Part shown: piece by piece, positions 28,313 through 36,195 of the stretch
Position numbering within the stretch: the first letter of the stretch is position 1
How the letters are laid out: each line of letters starts with the position of its first letter
Source: Anammoximicrobium sp964486845
Lineage (GTDB): Bacteria > Planctomycetota > Planctomycetia > Pirellulales > Pirellulaceae
Direction: 5' to 3'
DNA length: 64,000 bases
Assembly (NCBI GenBank): GCA_964486845.1
Contig: CAZAQY010000006.1
Location: forward strand, 1 to 64,000
The notes under the pieces: generated by a model
Told to the model about the DNA's origin: nothing
Databases searched by the model: none
Seen by the model: only the letters and a program-made list of their open reading frames with translations
Translations under genes and position numbers: made by a program

Positions 28313-28780
28313 TCAGTGCTGGCAAAACAAACACGGTTGGTCATCGTCCTCGTCGTCGTAGACCTCCGCCAAAATATCCACGAAGGGACGATTCGGTTGC
28401 CGTTTTCGCTTCCGCGCAAGGGCCGTCCGGTCCTCGTCGGCGCGAATGCCGATGTACACCTGGACTTCGTCGTCGCCGACGTACTTCTCGAAGGGCTTGA
28501 TCTTCAACACCTTGGTACACCACCGCATGCGCGACGACGGCAGGTAGCCGTTGTAGATCTTCAGCCAGTGGTCGAAACCTCGGTCGTCGCACAAGCGGAC
28601 GATCGGTTTGCCCAGGTGCGCCTCGATTCGGTCCGGGTACTCGTATGTCTCCGGGAGTTCCTTCTTGGTGTCGCAGAAGACGTATTCCATCGCGGGCACG
28701 CGATCCCGCATGTAGATCGCCAAGGCCGTGCTGTCCTTGCCGCCGGACAGGGACAAAATGTGTCGCGTCTTGCTCGACAT
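28313..28780 (-). CDS. Short PAPS-reductase/DndC-like PP-loop protein
   Basis: The 155-residue product has the PP-loop ATP-pyrophosphatase motif SGGKDS at residues 12-17, then YVFCDTKKELPETYEY and RMRWCTKVLKIKPFE and IGIRADEDR, typical of the phosphoadenosine phosphosulfate reductase family used in DNA sulfur modification (DndC-like) and in type 4 BREX. Homologues known to me are about 250 residues or more. Here the sequence jumps from the RADEDR segment to an acidic tail ending PCLFCQH, which suggests loss of the middle. The frame is open upstream to a GTG at 28861. Function is doubtful. Confidence 0.65.
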   Translation of the reverse strand: MSSKTRHILSLSGGKDSTALAIYMRDRVPAMEYVFCDTKKELPETYEYPDRIEAHLGKPIVRLCDDRGFDHWLKIYNGYLPSSRMRWCTKVLKIKPFEKYVGDDEVQVYIGIRADEDRTALARKRKRQPNRPFVDILAEVYDDEDDDQPCLFCQH

Positions 28781-28864
28781 AGCAGAATCCACGCATACTG
28801 CAAACAGGAAAGAGAAATCCATCGAGCCCAGTGAGTGTTCGAGGGCATCAGGACGGCTCACTCA

Positions 28865-29281
28865 TCACGCCGGGGCGACCGTGCCGACTGCGACGCGATA
28901 GTTGCCCCGTTCCGGAATAACATGACGCACGCCCCCGGTAGGGTCAACCACGTCGCCTCTGTACCGAGGGATGACCTGAACGTGGAGGTGGAACACGGTT
29001 TGGCCAGCTGCTTGACCGACGTTGACTCCAATGTTGTACCCATCGGGCGAATGTAGTTTCTCGATGATGCCTCGAACGATCGCGATGCCGCCGATAAGGT
29101 CGATCTGTTCCTCTCGGCTTGCGTCGAACCACGTCGCCACGTGTCGATTGGGAATCAGTAGCGCGTGCCCCGTTGACACGGGGAAGACGTCCCACACTGC
29201 CTTGAAGAGGTGACCTTCGTGGAAGACGCGTTCGCGCGGCAAATTGCAGAAGGGGCATTGGTGCTCGGACATCGGCTTCAC
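28865..29281 (-). CDS. HIT-family protein
   Basis: The 138-residue product begins with a CPFC pair and has the HIT layout: GHALLIPNRHVATWFD, NIGVNVGQAAGQTVFHLH and HLHVQVIPRYRGDVVDP. The histidine triad reads His-Leu-His-Val-Gln, with glutamine where Hint proteins have the third histidine. The C-terminus (GGVRHVIPERGNY) is of a type I associate with HIT proteins near defence and repair genes. HIT enzymes hydrolyse or transfer nucleotides; the substrate here is unknown. It is followed after a short gap by the PP-loop gene in the same direction, so they may be co-transcribed. Confidence 0.8.
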   Translation of the reverse strand: MKPMSEHQCPFCNLPRERVFHEGHLFKAVWDVFPVSTGHALLIPNRHVATWFDASREEQIDLIGGIAIVRGIIEKLHSPDGYNIGVNVGQAAGQTVFHLHVQVIPRYRGDVVDPTGGVRHVIPERGNYRVAVGTVAPA

Positions 29282-29505
29282 CGCGAAGTAGTCCTCGTTG
29301 TCAAAGGGGGGTGCGACGACTAGGAGCTGAGCCTATCGAGCAACAAGTTCAAACGCTGCTCCGATCTCGATCGATTGTTCTTGTCGCGGCGTTCATTGGT
29401 GGTTCCGAAATTTGGAGATCGGGGATGCTCGCAAGGTTCGTTTGCCCAACCATAATGCTCTCACACGCGGTCTCGATCCATCCTGTCCCGACAGACGGAA
29501 AAAGA
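29282..29505. other. Gap in the defence island
   Basis: This stretch is visibly less GC-rich than the rest of the window. A plus-strand open frame crosses it but has no coding character. I see no defined element. Confidence 0.4.
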
Positions 29506-29805
29506 TCACTCGATCCACTCATGGCCACAATCAGTGCACATGCACTCGTCCGATCCGCTCGTCAACATGAAGTCGTCGACAACAGGATCGCGCTCTGCGG
29601 AAAAATGCAGCGTTGGAGCTACGTACAGAACCACGTCGACCTCCGTGCTGCCGCATTCTGGACAGTGCAGGGTGTCGTCGCACTCTTCGCAGCAAACATC
29701 TTCGTCGCAATCTGCGACCCTGCGAGCTTTCCGACGCGTGGCGCACGGAGTGCAGAGGGCCATCTTCTTCCTCTTAATTGCGTATCCGCCGGACGCTTTG
29801 GTCAT
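29506..29805 (-). CDS. Small zinc-ribbon protein
   Basis: The 99-residue protein contains several Cys pairs: CTPC near residue 18, DVCCEECDD, LHCPECGSTEVDV and CMCTDCGHEW. It appears to be a double zinc ribbon, with YVAPTLHFSAERDPVVDDFM between the knuckles. Such proteins often act as adaptors or bind nucleic acid, but no function can be assigned. The start may be the second methionine (MALCTPC). Confidence 0.55.
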   Translation of the reverse strand: MTKASGGYAIKRKKMALCTPCATRRKARRVADCDEDVCCEECDDTLHCPECGSTEVDVVLYVAPTLHFSAERDPVVDDFMLTSGSDECMCTDCGHEWIE

Positions 29806-29832
29806 CTTCGCACACCTCGGAAGAAAAACTAC

Positions 29833-30531
29833 CTAATACTCCAACCCAAGCTCTCCGGCGGAATTCACCGCCAACGTCCCGACGGCGACACGTTTTGACA
29901 TCAGACCCTCCGCACATTCGGGAATTCCGAAAAGCCGATCGGCCCGCGCTCGAAGGGCTTCCGACTTGGCGAGAGTTTGAGCCTGTCGCTCCTCGTCCGG
30001 CGTTTCGGGAATCAGGATGACGACGGTTCCGTCGGCGTCCGGCCGAGTGACCAGTTCCTGCGGCGGAACCGAAACGGAAGCAAACTTGACCTCAAAGTAC
30101 CGCAGGCATCCCGTCTGGAAGGAATGACGCCGTGCGACCACGGGCCGAATCGCGGCGTGCCGCGACAACCGCTGCGGCAACGACTCCTTGGTCCCGATCC
30201 GGCCGCGTGCCGCACGCACGGCGGCGTCCAGGTCGACGTCGCTGCCTTCCTACAGGGCGTAGCTGTCGCTGTGCCGCCGAAAAACGATCGACGATTTCTT
30301 CTTGAGTTCCTTCAGTGCCGCCCCGACGGCGGCGGGGTTCGCGGCGGGCGCCATGGCGAATTCGAGGACGTCCGCCGAAGCCTGCAGGCTCTGACGTTCG
30401 CCGATCACGCTCAACAAGCCAATGGTCTTGACCAGGCTCACGTGCAGCGGCTCATGGTCCGACAAACGCGTCAAGATCGTGTCGATTTCCAGCCCAGGAA
30501 TTTGTAATGGTGGCGAATTTGCCGGGGCAGC
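29833..30531 (-). pseudogene. Fragment of a BREX/Pgl-like ATPase with an amber codon (fragment A)
   Basis: Reading the minus strand from immediately after the queA stop codon, one frame gives PGLEIDTILTRLSDHEPLHV, then KTIGLLSVIGERQ, SSIVFRRHSDSYAL, a TAG at 30250-30252, and EGSDVDLDAAVRAARG, IRPVVARRHSFQTGCLRYFE and DGTVVILIPETPDEE. In related ATPases the TAG position is a tryptophan (LWEGSD), so a TGG-to-TAG change is the simplest reading. The frame has no start codon and lacks the P-loop half. It ends at 29833 without a recognisable domain end. It may be an upstream piece of the same gene as fragment B. Confidence 0.65.
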
Positions 30532-31578
30532 TCACACGATCAGCATCGCGTCGCCGTAGCTGTAGAAGCGGTAACGCTCGCGAATGGCTTCGTCGTACGC
30601 GCGGCGGATCAGGCCGTCGCCGCCGAACGTGCGCACCAGAATCAGCAGGGTGCTTTTGGGCAGGTGGAAATTCGTCAGCAGGACGTCTACCGCACGAAAC
30701 TGGTAAGGCGGGCGGATGAACAGATCCGTCTCTCCTTGCCAGGCCTGCAACTGGCCGGAGGCGGTTGCGGTCTCCAGCGTCCGGACGGCCGTCGTACCCA
30801 CGGCGACGATCCGGCCGCCGGCGGCGCGGATCGCGTTCAGGCGGGAGACGGTCGGCGCGTCGATCGAGGCCCACTCCGCGTGCATCGGATGCTCGTCGAG
30901 CTTCGCCGCAGTGATCGGGCGGAAGGTTCCCAAGCCGACGTGCAGGGTGACGCGGCAGATCTCGATCCCGCCATTTTGCAGCTCCTCCAGCAGTTGCGGC
31001 GTGAAGTGCAAGCCGGCGGTGGGGGCGGCAACCGCGCCTGGCTTTTCCGCATACACCGTCTGGTAGGTCTCCCGGTCGGAATCCACCATCTGGCCGTCGC
31101 GAATGTATGGCGGCAACGGCACGCGGCCGATTCGGTCCAGCAGGTTCAGTACGTCTTCGTCGGTTTCCGGCCGCGCGGCCCAAAGACCTTGCCCCACCTG
31201 GTCCAACAGCATCAGCCGGCACGTGTCCCGCCCCTCCCGGTCTTGCAGTGTCACGGTCTCGCCCGGCTTTAGCTTGCCGCGGGTCTTGGCCAATATCTTC
31301 CACACGCCGTGGTCGTCGCTGCCCAGGTAGAGCCCTTCCCAGCGGCCGCCAGTCTGGGTGCGATAACCGACCAGCCGCGCGGGGATGACGCGCGTGTCGT
31401 TCAGCACCAGACCGTCGCCGGCGGCAACGATCGCCGGCAGATCCCGCACGAATCGGTGCTCCAGCGTTTGCGTTTCGCGCCGGACGACCAGCAGCCGGGC
31501 ATCGCTCCGGTCCGTCAGCGGGCTTTGCGCAATCAGCTCGCGAGGCAAATGGTAATCGTATTGTTCAAGTTCGGACAT
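30532..31578 (-). CDS. queA: S-adenosylmethionine:tRNA ribosyltransferase-isomerase
   Basis: The 348-residue enzyme is intact: YDYHLPRELIAQSPLTDRSDARLL at the start (shown to fix the N-terminus), LVLNDTRVIPARL, PTAGLHFTPQLLEEL, HVGLGTFRPI, and the C-terminal NFHLPKSTLLILVRTFGG. QueA transfers and isomerises the ribosyl moiety of SAM to make epoxyqueuosine in tRNA. The last codons (IVSTOP) abut the truncated ATPase fragment A, so the deletion that created that fragment ended exactly at queA. Confidence 0.97.
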   Translation of the reverse strand: MSELEQYDYHLPRELIAQSPLTDRSDARLLVVRRETQTLEHRFVRDLPAIVAAGDGLVLNDTRVIPARLVGYRTQTGGRWEGLYLGSDDHGVWKILAKTRGKLKPGETVTLQDREGRDTCRLMLLDQVGQGLWAARPETDEDVLNLLDRIGRVPLPPYIRDGQMVDSDRETYQTVYAEKPGAVAAPTAGLHFTPQLLEELQNGGIEICRVTLHVGLGTFRPITAAKLDEHPMHAEWASIDAPTVSRLNAIRAAGGRIVAVGTTAVRTLETATASGQLQAWQGETDLFIRPPYQFRAVDVLLTNFHLPKSTLLILVRTFGGDGLIRRAYDEAIRERYRFYSYGDAMLIV

Positions 31579-31582
31579 TTTG

Positions 31583-31672
31583 GCGAGCGGCGGGCTTAGC
31601 CCGCCGGTTCCTTTGATGCTCGCAAACCAACCCCGGGGACAACCGTTGGGCTAACGCCCACCGCTCGCCAGG
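31583..31672. repeat. Inverted repeat of the GCGGGCTTAGCCC family
   Basis: TGGCGAGCGG and CCGCTCGCCA form the outer arms. GGGCTTAGCCC and GGGCTAACGCCC sit inside them, and the centre reads CTTTGATGCTCGCAAACC. A related copy lies at 43989-44056. It fills the queA-permease gap. Confidence 0.85.
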
Positions 31673-31692
31673 ATCTTAATCGCCGGGCGCCG

Positions 31693-33072
31693 TCAGCCTC
31701 GCCGGCGCCAGGTATGCTTCTTGAGCTGATCCAGCAGCACGGCCAACAGGATCAGCAAGCCAAACACCACCATTTGCTCATAGCTGGTTACGCCGGCCAT
31801 GTTCAGGCCGTTTTGGATCACGGCGATGATCAACGCGCCGATCAGCGTGCCGAAGATGCGTCCCTCGCCGCCGGCCAGACTGGTACCTCCGACGACCACC
31901 GCGGCGATGACCTGCAATTCGTACATGTTGCCGGCGCTCGGCCGGCCCCCGCTGAACCGCGAGGCGTCCACAATGCCGCTCAACCCGGTCAACACACCGC
32001 ACAAGGCGTACACCAGGATCAGCACGCCGAACACCGGTACGCCGGACAGGCGAGCGGCCTCCGCGTTGCCGCCCACCGCGTAAATATAGCGGCCCAACGA
32101 GGTGCGCGTCATCACGACGTGGGCCAAAATGTACAGCAGCACCATCAGCCAGACAGGGTTCGGGATGCCCACCAGGCTGCCGTTGCCCAGTGTGACGAAC
32201 GACGGCGCTTCGACCCGCACCGCTTCCGGAGTACCTTCCGTCGTTCCGCCCGCCAGCCAACTCTGGTAGCGCACGGCAATGATGAACGCCAGTCCGCGGG
32301 CGAGCATCATCAGCGACAGAGTGACAATAAAAGCCGGGACGCGAAAATAGGTTACCATGACGCCGGAAAACGCGCCGCACAACCCGCACACTCCCACGCC
32401 CAACAGGCAACACGCAAGGATGGCCGGCGTTCCAGCGCCGGCGCCGCCGCCCCAGGTCTGGATCGACACGGCCGTCAGCACCGCCGACAGGGCCAGCAGG
32501 CTGCCCACGGACAGGTCGATCCCGGCGGTGATGATGACCATTGTCATCCCGATGGCGATGATCGCCACGGCGGCATTTTGATTGACGACGTTCAGCAGGT
32601 TCTGCCGCGTGAAGAAGCTGGGCCACGGGTAGCTGCGCGGCTTGTAGACGCGCAGCCCCTGGAGTCCCGGAAATCTCTGTCCCCATTCTGCCAAACGCTG
32701 TTCCCGCAGCGGTCCCCATTCCGAACCGGGGTGGTGGGTGGCGACCGCCTGCAGCCGCGCGCCCGACTGAGCGATTGTCTCCAGGGCCTGCCGCACCTCC
32801 GCCGCGCTTCCCTCCACGGTCTGGACCACGTTCCCGCCGTGAGTCTCCAACTCCTGGCGGATGGCCTCGGCGAACCGGCGGTCGCCAGCCGTCTTGCGGA
32901 TCGCGATCAGCACCTGGGCCCCTGCGCCACAGTCGTCCAGGATGGTTCGGGCCAGCTTCCGGCCGGCCCCCGGCGAGACCGGGTGGTACGGCCCGACCGT
33001 CACCGCGCTGTAGTACGCACACAGCGCCAGCAGTACCAGCACCGAACCATATTCCGACAGCAGGCGTTTCAT
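31693..33072 (-). CDS. rbsC: Ribose-type ABC transporter permease with periplasmic insert
   Basis: The 459-residue membrane protein is of the RbsC type. It has NQNAAVAIIAIGMTMVIITA, GIDLSVGSLLAL, PAFIVTLSLMMLARGLAFI, the EAA-like region GGNAEAARLSGV and GGTSLAGGEGRIFGTLIGAL. Between the first helix (residues 8-26) and the next lies a soluble segment of about 115 residues (VLIAIRKTAGDRRFAEAIRQ and so on) that RbsC normally lacks. The extra segment looks alpha/beta. Its start overlaps the ATPase stop by four bases. Confidence 0.88.
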   Translation of the reverse strand: MKRLLSEYGSVLVLLALCAYYSAVTVGPYHPVSPGAGRKLARTILDDCGAGAQVLIAIRKTAGDRRFAEAIRQELETHGGNVVQTVEGSAAEVRQALETIAQSGARLQAVATHHPGSEWGPLREQRLAEWGQRFPGLQGLRVYKPRSYPWPSFFTRQNLLNVVNQNAAVAIIAIGMTMVIITAGIDLSVGSLLALSAVLTAVSIQTWGGGAGAGTPAILACCLLGVGVCGLCGAFSGVMVTYFRVPAFIVTLSLMMLARGLAFIIAVRYQSWLAGGTTEGTPEAVRVEAPSFVTLGNGSLVGIPNPVWLMVLLYILAHVVMTRTSLGRYIYAVGGNAEAARLSGVPVFGVLILVYALCGVLTGLSGIVDASRFSGGRPSAGNMYELQVIAAVVVGGTSLAGGEGRIFGTLIGALIIAVIQNGLNMAGVTSYEQMVVFGLLILLAVLLDQLKKHTWRRRG

Positions 33073-34574
33073 CGGACCGCCAACTCCATGATCTGCTCTT
33101 GCGTGGCGCCGGCCACGTCGGCGATCTCGCCGGTGATGCGGCCGTCGTGCATCACCAAAATGCGGTCACCCATGCCGAGCACCTCGGGCAATTCGGAACT
33201 GATCATCAGCACCGCCTTGCCTTGGGCCGCCAAGCGGTTGATCAGCAGGTAGATTTCGTATTTCGCGCCCACGTCGATGCCGCGCGTGGGTTCGTCAAAG
33301 ATAACGACTTCCGCATCGCGTGCCAGCCACTTGGCCAGCACGATCTTCTGCTGGTTCCCGCCGGACAGCGTGGCGGCGGCCTGCTTCCGGCCTGTCAACT
33401 TGATCTGCAACGGGTTGACAAAACTCTCCAACGCGGCGCACTCGCGGCGGGCGCGGAGCAGTCCCCAGGGCGCGAAGCGGTTCATGTTGGGCAGGCTGAA
33501 ATTCTCCTGGACGCTGCGGCTCAAGACCAATCCCTGGGACTTGCGGTCCTCGGTCAACAGGCAGATTCCGGCGGCGATCGCATCTCGCGGGCTGCTCAGA
33601 CGCAGGGTCCGCCCGTCCAAAGCGATCGTGCCCCCGTCGCGGCGATCCGCGCCGAAAATCAGCCGGGCCGTCTCAGTGCGGCCGGCGCCGACCAGTCCGG
33701 TTAGCGTCACGACCTCGCCGCGGCGCACTTCGAACGACACGCCCCGCACCGCGCGCCCGCGTCTCAAATCGTTCACCACCAGACGCGGCGGGCCGATCCT
33801 TGCCGCTTGCTTGGGAAACTCCGTGTCCAGCGTGCGGCCGACCATCATTTCAATGATCCGGTCTCGGCTCAGTTCGCCAATCGGCCGCATGCCGACGTGG
33901 GCTCCGTCGCGGAGCACCATCACGCGGTCGGCGATCTCGAAAACCTCGCTCAGGCGGTGGCTGATGTAGATCACGCCGATGCCCTGGCTCTTCAGTTCGC
34001 GGATCACGGCAAACAGATGTTCGGTCTCCCGAGGCGACAGCGCCGCGCTGGGCTCGTCCATCACCACGACCCGCGCTTGCTGGGACAGGGCCTTGGCGAT
34101 TTCCACCACCTGCTGCTCTGCGACGGTCAAGTCGCGGCAGGGCGTTTCCGGATCGATGGCCACCCCGATCCGCTGGAACAGTTCCCGGCTTCGGCGGCGT
34201 TCTTGCGCGATGGGCAGCCAGCTGAATCGGCGCGGTTCCCGGCCCAGGAAGATGTTTTCCCGCGCCGTCAGGGCCGGCACCAGGTTGAACTCCTGGTAGA
34301 TAATGCTGATGCCCGCCTGTTGGGCGGCCAGCGGTCCGCGGAAGTGGACCGGGCGGCCACCGATTTCGATCGAGCCCGCGTCGAACCGCAGAGCGCCGCC
34401 CAGGATCTTGATCAGCGTGCTCTTGCCCGCCCCGTTCTCGCCCACCAGCGCCAGCACTTCGCCGGCGCGCAGCTGCAGGTCGACGCCGCGCAGGGCACGT
34501 ACGCCGGGATAGGTCTTTTCGATCCCTCGCATCACCAGCAGCGGATGTCGGACGTCAGGGGCGTCGCCAGTCAT
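33069..34574 (-). CDS. rbsA: Ribose-type ABC transporter ATP-binding protein
   Basis: The 501-residue protein has two ABC cassettes as in RbsA. The first has GENGAGKSTLIKILGG and LTVAEQQVVEIAKAL with VVMDEPSAALS. The second has GLVGAGRTETARLIFG, LSGGNQQKIVLAKWLARDA and VVIFDEPTRGIDVGAK. The degenerate second P-loop is normal for the family. The start at MTGDAPDV follows homologues; the frame is open upstream only because the hairpin array has no stop in this phase. The four-base overlap with rbsC supports coupled translation. Confidence 0.92.
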   Translation of the reverse strand: MTGDAPDVRHPLLVMRGIEKTYPGVRALRGVDLQLRAGEVLALVGENGAGKSTLIKILGGALRFDAGSIEIGGRPVHFRGPLAAQQAGISIIYQEFNLVPALTARENIFLGREPRRFSWLPIAQERRRSRELFQRIGVAIDPETPCRDLTVAEQQVVEIAKALSQQARVVVMDEPSAALSPRETEHLFAVIRELKSQGIGVIYISHRLSEVFEIADRVMVLRDGAHVGMRPIGELSRDRIIEMMVGRTLDTEFPKQAARIGPPRLVVNDLRRGRAVRGVSFEVRRGEVVTLTGLVGAGRTETARLIFGADRRDGGTIALDGRTLRLSSPRDAIAAGICLLTEDRKSQGLVLSRSVQENFSLPNMNRFAPWGLLRARRECAALESFVNPLQIKLTGRKQAAATLSGGNQQKIVLAKWLARDAEVVIFDEPTRGIDVGAKYEIYLLINRLAAQGKAVLMISSELPEVLGMGDRILVMHDGRITGEIADVAGATQEQIMELAVR

Positions 34575-34614
34575 GAGTCGCGGGGATCCTGAAACGAAGC
34601 AGCGGAGATCCGGT

Positions 34615-34804
34615 GTGGCACGGCCTACTTGTTGGCCGTGCCGAAGGCCGGCACGACGCGGCAAGCACGGCCAACAAGTAGGCCGTGCCACCCGGAGTTG
34701 AACACGGCCAACAAGTAGGCCGTGCCACATCGGAGTTGAACACGGCCAACAAGTAGGCCGTGCCACATCGGAGTTGAACACGGCCAACAAGTAGGCCGTG
34801 CCAC
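34615..34804. repeat. Array of five 26-bp hairpins between rbsB and rbsA
   Basis: One copy in plus orientation (34615-34640) is followed by four inverted copies at 34666, 34703, 34741 and 34779, spaced 37-38 bp. Each has arms CACGGCC/GGCCGTG and loop AACAAGTA. The spacers (for example ATCGGAGTTGAA) are also repeated, so the last copies arose by tandem duplication of a 38-bp unit. Confidence 0.95.
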
Positions 34805-34831
34805 CCGCGTCGGGCGCTGGTTTCCCTTACG

Positions 34832-35827
34832 TTACTTGAGCGCCGGGTCGCGGTCGGCGTCGGCCTTGCGGTACAGTTCGGTCGGAATGTAGATCACCTT
34901 ATCAAACGGTTCGCCGTCGAGGTACTTGAGGATGTTTTGGGCCGTGATGGAGCCCATTTTTTCGGGGAACTGGATCGGATCGGCGTAGATCCTGCCGTCC
35001 TTGATCGCCTGCTTGCCCTCGAGTTGGCCGTCAAAGCCGATGATCTTGACCTGCTCCGTCTTGCCGACCTGTTTCAGGGCGGTCGCTGCGCCCAGGGCCG
35101 ACGGGTCGTTGATGGCGAAGATGGCGGACAGGTTGGGATGGGCCTGCAGGGCGTCGGCCGCAGCGCGGAACCCCTGGTCCTGGAGTCCGCCGCCTTCGAG
35201 TTCGGCCACGATTTCGATCTTGCCGCTGGTGCGTTCCTCGTTGCGCTTGTCGATCACCTCGCGGAAACCGCGCACGCGTTCCACGCACGAGTTGGCTTGT
35301 TTGAAGTGCAAGATCAGCACTTGCCCGCCGCCGTCGCCCAGGACTTCGATCATGGCCTCGCCGGCCAGCTTGCCGCCCTGATAGTTGTCCGTCCCGACGT
35401 GCCCGGCGACTTCCACCTCCTTGACCTCACACTCCAGATCGCAGGTGAAGACGGGGACTCCGGCCTCGTTGGCCTTCTCGATCGCCGGCCCGATGGCAAT
35501 GCGGTCGGTGGGGTTCAGCACGATCGCGGTGACCTTCTGCGCCAGAAAGTTCTCGACGTGTTTCGCCTGTTCCTGGACATCCCGTTCGGCATCGCTGACG
35601 ATGACGTGGAAACCGTTCCGCTGCGCCTCGGCGGTCAACGAATCGGCGATGATCTTGAAAAACGGGTTCTTCAGGGTCAGAGCCGAAAAACCGATCGTGC
35701 CGCGGCTGGCTTCCGCTGCCGGCGCCGATGACGTTCCCGGATTCTGGTTCCCAGATGGCGCCGGCTGTGGGGCACAGCCGGCTACCGCCACCAGGACGAT
35801 TGCCCAGACGTTGGTTCGTACGCGCAT
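34832..35827 (-). CDS. rbsB: Ribose-type substrate-binding lipoprotein
   Basis: The 331-residue protein has a lipobox (VAVAGC) and a type I periplasmic-binding fold: TIGFSALTLKNPFFKIIADS, AIVLNPTDRIAIGPAIEKAN, HVGTDNYQGGKLAGEAM and AIFAINDPSALGAATALKQ. The DPSA and KIIGFDGQ segments are standard for ribose/galactose binders. GGAGGGA lies before the ATG. It is the first gene of the transporter operon. The exact sugar or nucleoside cannot be read from sequence. Confidence 0.9.
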   Translation of the reverse strand: MRVRTNVWAIVLVAVAGCAPQPAPSGNQNPGTSSAPAAEASRGTIGFSALTLKNPFFKIIADSLTAEAQRNGFHVIVSDAERDVQEQAKHVENFLAQKVTAIVLNPTDRIAIGPAIEKANEAGVPVFTCDLECEVKEVEVAGHVGTDNYQGGKLAGEAMIEVLGDGGGQVLILHFKQANSCVERVRGFREVIDKRNEERTSGKIEIVAELEGGGLQDQGFRAAADALQAHPNLSAIFAINDPSALGAATALKQVGKTEQVKIIGFDGQLEGKQAIKDGRIYADPIQFPEKMGSITAQNILKYLDGEPFDKVIYIPTELYRKADADRDPALK

Positions 35828-35860
35828 CGCGGATCCCTCCTCAAAAAATGGACGGACGTT

Positions 35861-35889
35861 AACGTAGGGGCATGGCCGGCGAGTGTCAA
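35861..35889 (-). promoter_or_regulatory. Promoter of the rbs operon
   Basis: On the minus strand a perfect TTGACA (35884-35889) and TACGTT (35861-35866) are 17 bp apart, about 35 bp before the rbsB start. Confidence 0.7.
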
Positions 35890-35979
35890 GCTGACGTCGC
35901 GCGGAGCGGCGGCGTGTGAGGGCGCGCGAAGCGGGCAAAGTCGTGCGGCCGGATGCCGGGTGCCGTGGGACGAGTCGAG

Positions 35980-36141
35980 AAGCCCGGCTTTTCCGGCCAG
36001 CCGGGCTTGTGGACGGGTGACCCGTTCAACGGCAGTCCCTGGCGGCCCTTGAGAATCGCTACAGCCCCTTCTTTCAGCCCCCTTGGCGGCAGCGAAGATA
36101 TTGGCTTTCAGCTTGTTTCCCGTGTGCGGTTGCCCTACAAT
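35980..36141 (+). promoter_or_regulatory. Divergent region with promoter for the nucleoside hydrolase
   Basis: TTGTTT (36113-36118) and TACAAT (36136-36141) have a 17-bp spacer, about 55 bp before the ATG at 36196. A hairpin with AAGCCCGGC/GCCGGGCTT arms lies at about 35980-36008, between the two divergent promoters. The shared region suggests joint control of the two operons. Confidence 0.6.
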
Positions 36142-36195
36142 GCCTTCGAGTCAAAAGCCGCGTCTCCGCGCCAAGAGAAAAGGCAACGGCCGCCC

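Noticed and set aside
29311..29898. Plus-strand frame of 195 codons opposite the zinc-ribbon gene
   Set aside because: It has no ribosome binding site or motif and lies antisense to a Cys-pair-rich zinc-ribbon frame.
34615..34804. Possible CRISPR array in the rbs operon
   Set aside because: The repeats are 26-bp hairpins, one is inverted, and the spacers are 11-12 bp and nearly identical. No cas genes are near.
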